Below, piece after piece: positions 45,009 to 55,850 of a stretch of 64,000 nucleotides of DNA (its first letter is position 1; every line of letters starts with the position of its first letter). The notes below the pieces were generated by a model. The model did no database searches. It was not told the origin of the DNA and saw nothing but the letters and a program-made list of their open reading frames with translations. The stretch comes from Fusarium oxysporum f. sp. lycopersici 4287. Its lineage: Eukaryota; Ascomycota; Sordariomycetes; Hypocreales; Nectriaceae. The translations under genes were made by a program, and so were the position numbers. The stretch spans positions 1,162,552 through 1,226,551 of the forward strand of contig NC_030989.1 of the NCBI RefSeq assembly GCF_000149955.1, in the 5' to 3' direction.

Positions 45009-48000
45009 TCAGTCTAGCAAGCTTCGTCCTAATTGACCCGGGTAAGGTGGTGGTGCACCAGATGGAGGTGGTGCAATCGTGGGTGTTTCGCTGCGAGACC
45101 CAGCATTTGCAGTCCATTGCACCGCTTTGGCCACGATTTTGGGGAAATACTGCTGAATAAAAGATTCACTAGCATCGTTAGTATGATCTTATTAGACGAG
45201 AGGGGGTAAACACTTACGTATAGTAGCTGTGATCAGCATTGTGTAGCGACACGAGATTGTGTGCAAGTTCGTGTGCCAGAACCACCCACCACCAGGTAGC
45301 AGCCTCTGCCTTGGCTTGTCCACTTCTTCCTTCAATTTGCGCGGCGTGCAACTGCAAGAAGAACCTGAAGTTACAGAAGATACTGCCTCCAGTGTTGAAA
45401 GCAATAGTGCCGCCAGCCTCGTCATAAAAGATGTGCAGGACTTTGGGTGACATAGAGTAGGTATTGCCCACCTCAATCAACATACTGGAGAAGACATTAA
45501 GGTTGTTCAAATGTTTCGACAAGAAACTCCCAGGGTCTTTGACATCCTTGGAGAAGAATATCTTCATACCATTTGAAGTTTCTGCAATGAAAGTGATGTT
45601 CTGTGCTGGTGTCTTATCACAGTAAGTGGCTTGTTCCTTTACCTCGTTGACTTTGGGCTCCGAAAAGACGCTATCAGATCCGTAAGCCCGGGTAGATTTG
45701 ATGGCATTAAGCAAGTTCTGCTGCACAAGTGCAGGGCTTGTGACTCTGCCCTCATCCTGTTGCGGCTTCTTGCCGGTGTTGGAAGAGCTTCCGCCAGATG
45801 CCTCAATCTTCCTAGGTTTTATCCAAGACACTAGCCCAACTCTATGTGCACTCCTTTCCAACCTGGTCCACCTCAAATGTAAATTGACGACCTGAGNNNN
45901 NNNNNNNNNNNNNNNNNNNNNNNNNNNNNNNNNNNNNNNNNNNNNNNNNNNNNNNNNNNNNNNNNNNNNNNNNNNNNNNNNNNNNNNNNNNNNNNNCCTG
46001 GCATCGTGGGACCAAGAGGTTCTGGGATCCTGGTAGCTTCGCGTGCAGCCTCGGCCGCTTTTGCCTCGGCCCCCCATTGCTCTTCTCTCTCTTTGATCTG
46101 GCGCTGCTCCTCTTCCAGTGCCTTTCGTCTCTCTTCCTCGGCAATTCTGGCCTCGGCAGCCTTGGCCCGAAGTATACGATCGACATTGTAACCGCGATTT
46201 CTCAAACCGTAAAGATCGAGCGTTAGGAATGGCTCAAAGAATAGGTAAGCCTGCTGATTCGGGCGGTTTAGCAGCATCTGGCAGATGGCTTGACCGATCT
46301 GGTACATGTCGGGCTTCGACTCATCAGAAACATAAAGAACCCACCCGTTGCTGGTCTTTTCACTCGCAGCTGATCGCTTCTCCGTATGAGTCTGATACTG
46401 GCCCTTGAGAGTCCTCCTCAAAGCCACTGAGCGAACAATGTGGACCGTAAGGTTCTTGTCCAGCCATCTTACGTCATGCTTGATAGCATCGCGTCGGTAG
46501 TTTGTGTATTCAAAGAGAAAGATTTTCGATCTCTCGACAACATGCTTGCGGAGACTGAGTGCAGCCTTTTGTTTATCACTATGGGGCCCAATTCTGACCT
46601 CCTCCTGAACAACACTGCTCAATTTCTGAGCACCAAGTGCTAGATAGAATTCTTCAAGCGCATCCTCTTCCGGTGCACAAATAAGGCGATCTTTGAACAA
46701 TCTGTAGCTGATGATATCATCCAGGATCACTATTTGGCCAGCAGAGGCAAGCTGGTATTGTCGAATAGGTTCATCCTCTTCCTCTAGGTCGTCCGACTTC
46801 CCCTTAGGGGGCGCGAGTTCTTTGTATGCAAGAAGGAAGGGCGCTGTACGCATTTTCCTCCACAATTCTTTGTCTCGGTGGAGTGTTGAGGATGCTTCTG
46901 CTAAGGATTTAAGAAGATCCAGGTACTTCTCCGAACTCTGTAAAACACCGAGGAGACGGGCTGGCTCACTGCATGCCATTTGCGCAACCTCCAACTTGGT
47001 GGGCTCACTTTTGGCACCACATTGGAACAAGAATGCATTCGCCTCAGGACCAAAGTCGACAAAATCGAAGATGTCTCCATATGTAGTCGAAGCCCCAAGG
47101 TACACCCGTGAAGGACTGACATGAGTCATGGAAGAAGTTGATTTCTCAGACGATCGAGTAGTCCTTGTGATAGGAACTATCGAGGCGTTACGCAATTTGA
47201 CCAGGTTATTCTCGCCTAGTTCTGTGATTCGAGAGGCGAAATAGCTGAAATGTGCCACAGCATTCTGATGATCTTGAGGAGGCGATGCTAAAAGGCGGTT
47301 CACACAGTCCACCATTGGCGGATCTCGTGCAACACCGAATTTCTATAGATGTTAGCTGAGTCTTTGTCAAGTTTTAGATCAAACTTACAATAGCATGGTC
47401 GTGTAGATCTCTCCTCAAGATGTTAAACCCAAGGATAGACGCTCGCGGATTGTAAAAGCACTGCGAAGGCGGTACAAGACGGGTACTACCCTGAAGAGGC
47501 ATGATTGCCTTAGGACTGCCACCAAGCTGGAATGATCCATACCCATTTATCTGGTGGTTGGCGAGGAAATATGTCAGGGACGAAACGCGAAGACTTTCAT
47601 CCTTGCCAGACATCAGCTCAACGAGTTCAGGAACAGATGGATAAGGCCGTAGCCCAAGAGAATTTATGAACCGAGCTTCTGGGCTTCCAGGTCGATAGCT
47701 ACCAGGAGGCCCTGGCCACTGGAGTATAGGTAATCGCAAAGCACGCAAAGAGTCCTTAGGCTCGAATAGCTCCGAAACCTTGTAAAGCGTTGTTGTTCCC
47801 TTGGTGGACTCCATTCCCTTTGGACCAGCTTCGGCTGGGCAAAAGCGTGTCTGCTTTAGCTTGCTCAGGTCTTCACCCGGGATATCCTCGCGGACAGATG
47901 CTAAATATTTGATAAGTTCCATGTGACTCCATTTCTGATGACCTTCACTCGAGGCGTTCAACAGCCTGGTAAAGATGGTCTCGAGGTCTACTGTTTTGCG

Positions 48001-50391
48001 GACGCCAATGGTGACCAGAAATTTCTCCTTGATCTTCTCGCAACCTTGAATGACCGGAAGATCGTCGAAAAGCTTGACAATCGGGAAGAAGGACTCAGTG
48101 GGCTTTCTCATACCCTGCTTCGTAGGTACAACTGTGTTTGCTTGAAGAAGAGAAACGATGGTGGTTCTTGCGTTCGGGCTCGAGTTTTCAAAGTTCTTCG
48201 AAAGAACAGTCAAAATCTGAATGGCAAACTTGGATGATTGAGTCAAGTTCTGTTCCTCGGATCTAGAAGAATTTGTGTCCAAAAGGAATCTCAACCATGG
48301 GAGAATTTCTAGCGGCTCCCATCCTAAAGCACGCAATTCAGCCTGCTGAGAGTTGGCAGTGAGCGCATGAGGGATTGTGGTAGGAGGAATGGGCAAGTTG
48401 GCAGGAATTCTGTTCGCAATGAGGTGATTCCGGATGCTACCGAGGGCAATTATTTCGCCTTGTTCCCCATCATCACTCATCGTGCCAACAGCTACTTCAA
48501 GCAAAGCAGATCGACTGCCAGGATCGAGCTCACCACTCAAGCTCTTCTTGCCTGCCCAACTGATGAAGTTCATCAATTGAACTTTGTTCATAGCCTTTGT
48601 CTCCAGCTCCTTCTTCACATCTGTGACTGTGATGTGTGAAATAAGACCGAAGTCTATGAGCTTTTTCACGAATGGGACACCCTTCATCTCCTCAGGTACA
48701 ACAGGGATGCTGTTGACGAATTTACTCATCTCATCCGAAGCAATGCGCACATCGACTGTTTGCAACACGCCTCGTGTTGAGTAGGTCTCGATTGAGGCCT
48801 TCTTAAAGCACATCCAAAAAGCTTCCTCAATAATCTGACCAACTTGACTGCTGGGAGTTGAGTCATCAAATGTGAAGGTCTTGTGAATGTGAAGAGCTTC
48901 TGGCATGAACTTGGCGATGACTGCGGGAGAGAATTTGGACTCTTTGGCCATAACCTGTTTGATCCGGCTACTCAGGTCACTCATCTCGTTGGCAAAGGCA
49001 AGTCGAGTAATGATACCAGCAGCACGAAGAATTTCAAGGTTCCATGTCCTGACCCAACGAGCATTCAAGTCGATAGCCTCTCTTTCCACAGTGGGAATCA
49101 CTGACGGTGCTGAAATATGGAGTCCAGCTCCGGTAGTTTGCATGGTGGGAAAGCCAATGAAGATGCGACCGCCCGGCTTTTTATTGGGAAGCACAGATGC
49201 AAAGACATCTGTAGCTTTGCCAAGCGCCCCCGATGTTGCGGCCTCTTGCGAAGCTTGAGTCTCATCATAGGACGAAGTTAGGATGGCGATTTTGGTTGTC
49301 TTTGGCGGGGGTTTCTTTGTCGCTCTTTCGAGTTCGGAAGCAAAGGACGAGGCTACGCTTGTACGAATACTTGCAGAAGTCGCCCGAAGGAAGATTGTGG
49401 AGGATGAAAGCTTAGTCACATCTTCGGAAATCGTCACTTGCGCAGCATTCTCCTCGTGCTGTGCTTTTGTCCTAATGCCTGCCTGTGACGCACTTGACGT
49501 AAGACGGGCAAAGAAGGATCTTAAGGAAGGAGTTTCAGGGGCACCGTAGGACTCATTCTTTGTGGTGGATGTCGTAGCTTGTGGTTTCCATCCTATGGCG
49601 GCCATGTAAGACGCATCGATCTGTGTGCTTGTGCGGTCAACGCTAGTAACCTTCATTAGGCCATCCTTTGTCCTCGCCTCGAGGTCGCGAGGAAGAGGAA
49701 GTTCAACACTCGGAGATGACTTTTTCTTCAGAGACAGAATCTGGTAGTCATCAATCCAGAACTCAATGTGCTCGAGCGCAACAAAAGTCAAACTCGTCGC
49801 AAGGAACTGGCTAACAGACAACAAGTTCGGGAGGGGTGTAGTTGTATTTCTGTAGTCGAGGACGAAGGTTGTATGATGGGTAGCTTGATCTGCTGGAATT
49901 TGAGACTTCTTTGTGAAAAGTGCATTTCCCTTCCAGTAGAACGCCATGGCCTCATTGCCGGAGCTGACGAACGGCTCTTCGCAATCAGCGAAAACACTGT
50001 AGAAACCGACACCGAAGGCACCGATCTTTGTTTCGTCGGGGTTGCCCTCGGCAATACGCTTCAGTCTTCCCCAGTCTGTCTTTGTGAAGGGTTGTCCATC
50101 GTTCTGCACGACTAATCGGCGAAGTGTATGGTTTGACAAGGTGTGTTTCAGTATCTCGGATCGGCTCGTGGTATTCGGTAGTGGCACCTGTGTTGATGGG
50201 AGAGTTTCCCATTTGACGCTGACCGTCTTTGCCTGGGCATCCGCAGCGTTCTGAATTAGTTCTCGTAATGTTGTCCATTCGCCCGAGTATCGCGCAAGAA
50301 CTTTGTCGATAAGAGCTCGAGTATCGACGGTAACGGCTTCCTCGTCTTCGCCATCGCGGAGAGCGGCGGCTCGTAGTCTTGAATAGTCCAT
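45009..50391 (-). CDS. Giant GHKL-ATPase, DUF3684 family, with C-terminal HExxH motif (contains assembly gap)
   Basis: Sacsin-like fungal protein with an N-terminal Hsp90/histidine-kinase type ATPase fold. Exons are 50391-47389, 47342 to the gap at 45996, 45896-45218 and 45168-45009, roughly 1.7 thousand residues plus whatever the 100 Ns replace. The N-box is ELIQNAADAQA, a later ATP-site segment is NDGQPF, and the G-box is IGAFGVGFYSVF near residue 130. A charged coiled segment (EERRKALEEEQRQIKEREEQ) precedes the gap. The C-terminal part holds LAHELAHNLVSLHNADHSYY, an HExxH motif with extra downstream His/Asp, then a proline-rich tail (APPPSGAPPPPYPG). Frames either side of the gap differ, which is uninformative because the gap size is nominal. 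Function unknown; possibly a chaperone-like ATPase. Confidence 0.85.
45897..45996. other. Assembly gap (100 N)
   Basis: Exactly 100 ambiguous bases, a conventional scaffold placeholder of unknown true length. It lies inside the DUF3684 coding region just after a charged coiled segment, so that protein is incomplete here. Confidence 0.99.
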
Positions 50392-51792
50392 CGTGGTAGG
50401 ATTGTGATGGTTTATACGCGCATTCTTGTGTCGACGGGAGGGTAAGGTTTTGAAAGATATATGTCCAGAAAAGAGAAAGAGGCACCTCTAATCTGTTGTT
50501 CGTTAGTAATGATACTTTCTGTGAACGAGTTTAAGGAAGTGGTCTTGGAGTATAAGCAAGGCAGACAGCGACTACGTACGACGGTGAGAGGTGGCAAACG
50601 GTATTAAGTTTTATCAAACCCCAAGCACATAGGGGGATGTGACAGAATCACAATAGGAAGCAAACAGTGTGGCAAAAGGGGATGGCGTTGAGAAATCAGA
50701 AGTCTAGATGATGTATGAAGACGGTTTCATCGTTCATATGATCTCAAACCCGTGGTACAATAAAGACCCCGAGGCTGTTAGAGGTGGTCCCTGAAAGTGA
50801 CGTTGTCCACTGTCTCTGGCCAATCAAGATGGATATCGACTCACACCACATGCCGTCGCGCTGGGAAGATATAGTGATCTGGGGCAGCCTCGCCGCTAAG
50901 TTCAGCTCTAATTATCATCACCACTAATTTCTGTGGTAGATTACTGGACCTCGTACTCCCGTTTGTACAAAAGTCCGATTACTTTAAGATGGAGGATCTG
51001 AGGCTTCATTAAGTAACATTTTTCTTTAATGGACTGGAAATGTTGCTGCTGGAGGAGATCTTGAAGAATCGTCGGTCTCTCGAGAGTGCATTTGACTGAA
51101 ACTGAAAGCTTTGTGCAACGCTATTTGCAGGATGCATCGTCCAGATTGATAAAACTCCCGTCATTACTGAGACTCGAGAGACTAGGTGCATTAGAGTTAC
51201 ATACATTTCTAGGCATTTTCCAACCAACATAAGCTGTCGTGGGCCTTGTCGAAAAAAGGATCACCGCTGCTACCCGTCATGGATCCCGTCAACTTAGACC
51301 AGGTAGCCAGGGCCGTGCTTAGATCCATCCATCGAAATTTTTGATATTGAGTCAACGATCACCTTAGCCTGCCGAATTCGCAGCTCAAAATGGGACCCTT
51401 GATAGTGATTTCTTCCCCCCCAACAAATAGCTATGACTCGCTCCCTATCAAGGAATTGCCAAGCCTGTAACTGAATTCTATCTTGGTAAATTCTGGGGTC
51501 GTTTTTGTAGATAGTTCGTCGAGTCCGGAGTCGGAGGCCGAAGTCTTGTAAGTGAATCATTGTTTTTGTGATAGGCACGGCTGGGTGCATGCCCGAGTTA
51601 AGATTTTGCTTTTTGTACGGGAGAACAGTATCTCGAAGTGAGTCAAATTCATAGTATATAATATATGTTATTTCCCTTTGACCATTTGCTCAAACTCAAA
51701 CACTTGCACACACCGAAGCCTGCTGCTCAACATCACCATTTCTCTTCATCTTGGCCAAATAACGGCACACCTCACAACAAAACGACTCCACA
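50392..51792. other. Divergent promoter region of the DUF3684 gene and ARG1
   Basis: A 1.4-kb head-to-head spacer. It carries TGAGTCA at 51639 and an AT-rich TATATAATATAT block at 51655-51667 before ARG1. No gene is supported; minus-strand frames at 51009-51590 have no recognisable features. Confidence 0.5.
51639..51645 (-). promoter_or_regulatory. Gcn4/CPC1-type site upstream of ARG1
   Basis: TGAGTCA, the reverse complement of TGACTCA, 148 bp before the ARG1 start and just upstream of a TATATAATATAT block. Arginine genes are classical Gcn4/CPC1 targets. Distance and context match the ARG7 site. Confidence 0.6.
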
Positions 51793-53399
51793 ATGTCAAA
51801 AGGCCGTGTTTGTCTGTAAGTTTATATGCCGTTGATGATAGGCTGCTAATATAAAAAACATCCGCTAACTTTTGATTGCAGTGCCTATTCTGGAGGTATA
51901 CACTTCTGACTCTTTCTCCAAACTGCACCTGGAGTGATTAAATGTGAGATTTATTGCTAACATTTAGCCAAGGTCTCGATACCTCGACTATCTTAAAATG
52001 GCTCATTCTAGAGGGCTATGAGGTTGTGGTATGTGAAACTCCTCCAGCTGCTTCTTCAGGTTCAATCTGACATTCTTTAGTGCTTCCTCGCCGATGTTGG
52101 TCAGGTCGAGGACTTCGATGCTGTCGAAAAGAAGGCCCTCGCTCTCGGCGCGGAGCGCATGATCATCGAGAACCTTCAGAAGGAGTTCGTCGAGCAGATC
52201 GTTTTCCGAGCAATCCAGTGCAATGCCATCTATGAGGACCGATACCTCCTTGGAACTGCTCTGGCCCGACCTGTCATCGCTCGCGCCCAGGTCCGCGTTG
52301 CTGAGAAGTACAACTGCAATCTTTTGAGCCACGGCTGCACAGGCAAAGGCGTAAGTAAAACCGTCAGACTTTGAGAACCACCTGCTAACATGCCGCAGAA
52401 CGAGTATGACACTTTCCATTACGAAAAAATTCTAATTCATAGATCACTGACAGAGCCCCTTAGTCAAGTTCGTTTCGAGCTCGCCTTCAAGGCTTGCAAC
52501 CCTTCCATTAAAGTCATCGCCCCCTGGCGACTCCCCGAATTCTGTGAGAAGTTCCAGGGTCGACAGGATCTCCTCAAGTTCGCCGCCGAGAACAACATCC
52601 CTGTTTCATCGACCCCCAAGGCTCCTTGGAGCCAGGACGAGAACCTCGTTCATTGCTCGTACGAGGCTGGTATTCTCGAAGACCCCGATCACACTCCTCC
52701 TAAGGACCTTTGGACCCAGACTGTCGATCCCCTTGAGGCTCCTGACAAGCCTCTCGACTTCACCGTGTACTTCGAGAAGGGTCTCCCTGTCAAGGTTGCT
52801 ACCCCTGACCAAGAGGCTACCGACTCGGTAGAGCTGTTCAAGCTGCTCAACAAGATTGGTCACGACCACGGCGTCGGCCGAATTGACATGTACGTCCACT
52901 TTCACCATTGATTTGTAGCACAACACTATGCTTACAGTTAAACAGTGTCGAGAACCGATGGATTGGGCTCAAGAGCCGAGGATGCTACGACACCCCTGGT
53001 CTCACCATCGCCCGCCTTGCTCACGTCGATCTCGAGGGTCTTGTCCTCGACTCAAAGGTCCGCAAGCTTCGAGATCAATTTGTGACTATCGAGTGGTCCC
53101 AGTGCCTTTACAATGGCATGTACTTCTCCCCTGAGCGTGAGTGGCTCGATGAGGCAATCGTTTCTGCTCAAAAGGGTGTCAACGGTCAGGTCCGCCTCCG
53201 TGCGTACAAGGGCAATGTTTACGTCCTTGGACGATCCAGCGAGACCAGCAGCCTCTACTCCCAGGAGGATGCTTCAATGGACAGCCTTGACACCTTTTCT
53301 CCCATGGACAGCACTGGCTTCATTGCTATCCAGTCTATCCGATTGGAGAAGTACGGTGCTCAGAAGGCTAAGGACGGCCAACCCCTTAGCCAGTCCTAA
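51793..53399 (+). CDS. ARG1: Argininosuccinate synthase
   Basis: Joins citrulline and aspartate using ATP, the penultimate step of arginine synthesis; cytosolic. Seven exons: 51793-51815, 51882-51895 (14 nt), 51973-52028, 52081-52350, 52399-52403 (5 nt), 52464-52889 and 52946-53399. They join in frame to 415 residues (yeast 420). The PP-loop ATP motif AYSGGLDTSTILKWL is assembled from exons 1-3, and GKGNDQVRFE is completed only by the 5-nt exon. Other signatures are CFLADVGQ, DRYLLGTALARP, NLLSHGCTGKGNDQVRF and ENRWIGLKSRGCYDTPG. The 14-nt exon supplies AYSG. The donors are GTAAGT, GTATAC, GTATGT, GTAAGT, GTATGA and GTACGT. A TGAGTCA site is upstream. Confidence 0.95.
52399..52403 (+). other. 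5-nt microexon of ARG1
   Basis: AACGA is flanked by a GCCGCAG acceptor and a GTATGA donor. It supplies Asn and two bases of Asp in the near-invariant GKGNDQVRFE segment. Without it the reading frame is lost, so the exon is required by frame and by conservation. Confidence 0.85.
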
Positions 53400-53622
53400 T
53401 CGTGTAATAGTATGGGTGTAACAACAGTGGTTTGGTATGGCGTTAGGTCAGGTAGAGAGCTTTAAAAGTATGCAAACTTCCTTCTATATGGGAAGCGCAA
53501 AGAATTGACTCATTGATTTGGACGCAAGATGGATACAAATGGTGACTTGACGCTTTCCCTTGATGTCTCTGGGAGGGGTATCTTATATTCGACTAATGAG
53601 TTCAAGGCCAGAAGCTGTGACT

Positions 53623-54381
53623 TTAGTCTCGACGATGAGGCCTAGGACTGGCACTACGTCTGCGTCTATCTCTCGATCTCGATCGGCGGCGCTCCCTGCT
53701 CCTATCCCTGTGTCGTCGTTCGTCTTCCTTAGGACCTCCTCTTTGATGAGCCTCACGGTGACGCCTATGGCCATGGCTACTTTCCCTATCACCATCCCTA
53801 TCTCTGTGTCTGTGCCTTGGTCCATCCTCATCTCGTTCCCTGCCTCCATCACGGTCTCGACTTCGGCTCCTCCTGTGTCGTCGATGGCGGCGCTCGCGAT
53901 CATGACCCCGATCGTGACTTCGATGCCTTCGTCGTTCTCGTCTCTCGGTGTCGTCATGACGTCTTGAGCTCTCCCTCTTTTCGTTCCCAGCTTCCTCAGG
54001 AGGGCCGCTTTCCGAACCAACCTTTCGTTTACTGGGATCAACCTCTACTGCATTCGCACCAGAAGAGTTTCGTACAGGGGGTGGCAAACCCAGGGCTTTT
54101 GCGATAGCGTCCTCCTCAGCCTCCTTGATTTTGCGCAATTCCTCCTTTCGTTCTCTCTCTCGACGCTCCTCCTCGGTCTCGCCATCTTCATTGGGTTCTC
54201 CAGAGTCGTCTTCGGCTTTAGCGTACCAGTTGAGATCGCGACCTTTTTGCCAGCGTCCAACAGGTGCCTTGAGACTGTGGCCGAGATAGTTTTCGCGATG
54301 TGAAGAGCTTGCGACTTCATCCCAGCTAAAGTTGACGCCTCCTCTGGAACCAGTCTTGCGGATACTTGAAAGCAGATCCAT
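53623..54381 (-). CDS. MMTAG2-like (multiple myeloma tumour-associated 2) arginine/serine-rich protein
   Basis: Single exon, 252 residues. The first ATG of the frame (54381) gives MDLLSSIRKTGSRGG; a longer frame upstream starts only with GTG. Residues 10-60 form the MMtag domain: RGGVNFSWDEVASSSHRENY followed by LGHSLKAPVGRWQKGRDLNW. A charged coiled region (EEERRERERKEELRKIKEAE) leads to a conserved AIAKALGLPPP motif. The last 100 residues are an RS/RD/RH-rich tail typical of nuclear speckle and splicing-associated proteins. Molecular function is unsettled; nuclear RNA-related by composition. It converges on ARG1. Confidence 0.8.
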   Translation of the reverse strand: MDLLSSIRKTGSRGGVNFSWDEVASSSHRENYLGHSLKAPVGRWQKGRDLNWYAKAEDDSGEPNEDGETEEERRERERKEELRKIKEAEEDAIAKALGLPPPVRNSSGANAVEVDPSKRKVGSESGPPEEAGNEKRESSRRHDDTERRERRRHRSHDRGHDRERRHRRHRRSRSRDRDGGRERDEDGPRHRHRDRDGDRESSHGHRRHREAHQRGGPKEDERRHRDRSRERRRSRSRDRRRRSASPRPHRRD

Positions 54382-54723
54382 GGCGTGTTTTTGGGTGCTG
54401 GTGGTCTTGTCAAGATTAGATCTCTTTCTGGTGTCGATATATGGAGGGGTTTCTTTTCGTCGTGATGAACTATGAGGGTTGTGAGATCGAAGATTGGAGG
54501 TTGAAATTGATGCGCGGCGCCTCTTACTGGATGAGCCGCTGAGGCGGAACACGGCCGCCTTGTAACGCGCTAGAAGCGGAACCCCACGTCAAACAGAGCT
54601 GGAGCTTCAATACGTTTCTTGAACCTTTAACTAAACTCCAAGGAAATATTACCATTCATAGCAACAAATACAACGAAGGAAGCTGCCCCAATAATACTAA
54701 CAAGATAACCCCGATTCTTCACA
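54382..54723. other. Divergent promoter region of the MMTAG2-like gene and MED6
   Basis: A 342-bp head-to-head spacer. It may act as a shared promoter of two nuclear-function genes. No canonical TATA box or other element is obvious. Confidence 0.5.
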
Positions 54724-55730
54724 ATGTCGAATCCAAACGATCCTCCCCTCGACGAGATCCAATGGCGCTCTCCTATGGCGATTCAACAAATGGGCGGCCT
54801 GCACAATAACACCATCCTCTTTTACTTCGCAGAATCGCCCTTCTTCGAGCGCACGTCGAACAACGCTGTTGTATATAACCAAGCCATGAATGTACCATCG
54901 ATGTATCCAGTCATTCAGACACGCGAAGCCTTCGAGACACATCTTAACACCATGTCAGGCCTTGAATTCAGGGTTGTCGAAGAGCCTGCTGAAACTGGCC
55001 CTGGCGCTGGTACAGGTGTATGGGTCATTCGCAAGCAAACGAGACGAAAGTCAGCGTATGACGACGATGAGATTACTGTTCACGCCACATACTTCGTGGT
55101 GGGGGAGAATATCTACATGGCACCCACTCTCAGTGCCATTCTTTCAGCAAGAATTGTATGTTCTTTGCAGCAGTTGTTTCGCGAACGGTTCTAACCTCAT
55201 CATTGTAGTTGACTATATCTTCGCAAGTTACCAATGCTGTGACAACTGCTGAATCAGTTAGAAAATGGGGTCCCTCTATGGGTAACTTTTACCAGCTCCC
55301 ATCAGCCAAGACATCAACAAAGCCAAGGATCCATACCTCTGCAGCGGCGACCCCAATGCCTGTATCAGATGAAGCTAGCAAAGCTCCAGCTGCCCCTACA
55401 GCAGCCGCGCAGAAAGATGACGAGAAGTCACTGGAAAGACTAGCAGAAGAGTCTTTCATGATTCACATGAAGTACGGCGGTGAATACATCGACGAGAACC
55501 CTATCACAGGTCGCCCAGGAGAGTTCCACCTCACAACAACAGGCCGCAAACCACCACAAATTGCAAAGACGGATGGCCCCATTAGGAGTATTAATACGCC
55601 GACGATCAATACAAAGGTTGATGATAAGAAGGAGAGCAAGGAGAGAACACCCAAATCAGCGACTGCTCCCAAGCCTAGGCGTAAGAAGAGCAAAATGGTC
55701 AACTCTACTAGCACACCAGCTGCGTCTTGA
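54724..55730 (+). CDS. MED6: Mediator complex subunit 6
   Basis: Head-module subunit of Mediator, which links activators to RNA polymerase II. Exons 54724-55155 and 55209-55730 give 317 residues. The conserved N-terminal domain is clear: LDEIQWRSPMAIQQMGGLHN, then VLYYFAESPFFERTSNN-like text (here ILFYFAESPFFERTSNN), MYPVIQTREAFETHLNTMSG and TYFVVGENIYMAPTLSAIL. The C-terminal half is disordered, Thr/Pro/Lys-rich, ending in a basic KPRRKKSKM stretch that could serve nuclear import. The length is typical of filamentous fungi. Confidence 0.93.
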
Positions 55731-55850
55731 GTTATTACCAGCAAGGGCGTGGCGTTAATCTGGGGAAAAGTGTTGTTTTTAGTTTTTATAGAGTAGTTTG
55801 ATACCCCAATACAGTTCATTATTGTGCTCTTATCATCTGTTTTAACGTCC

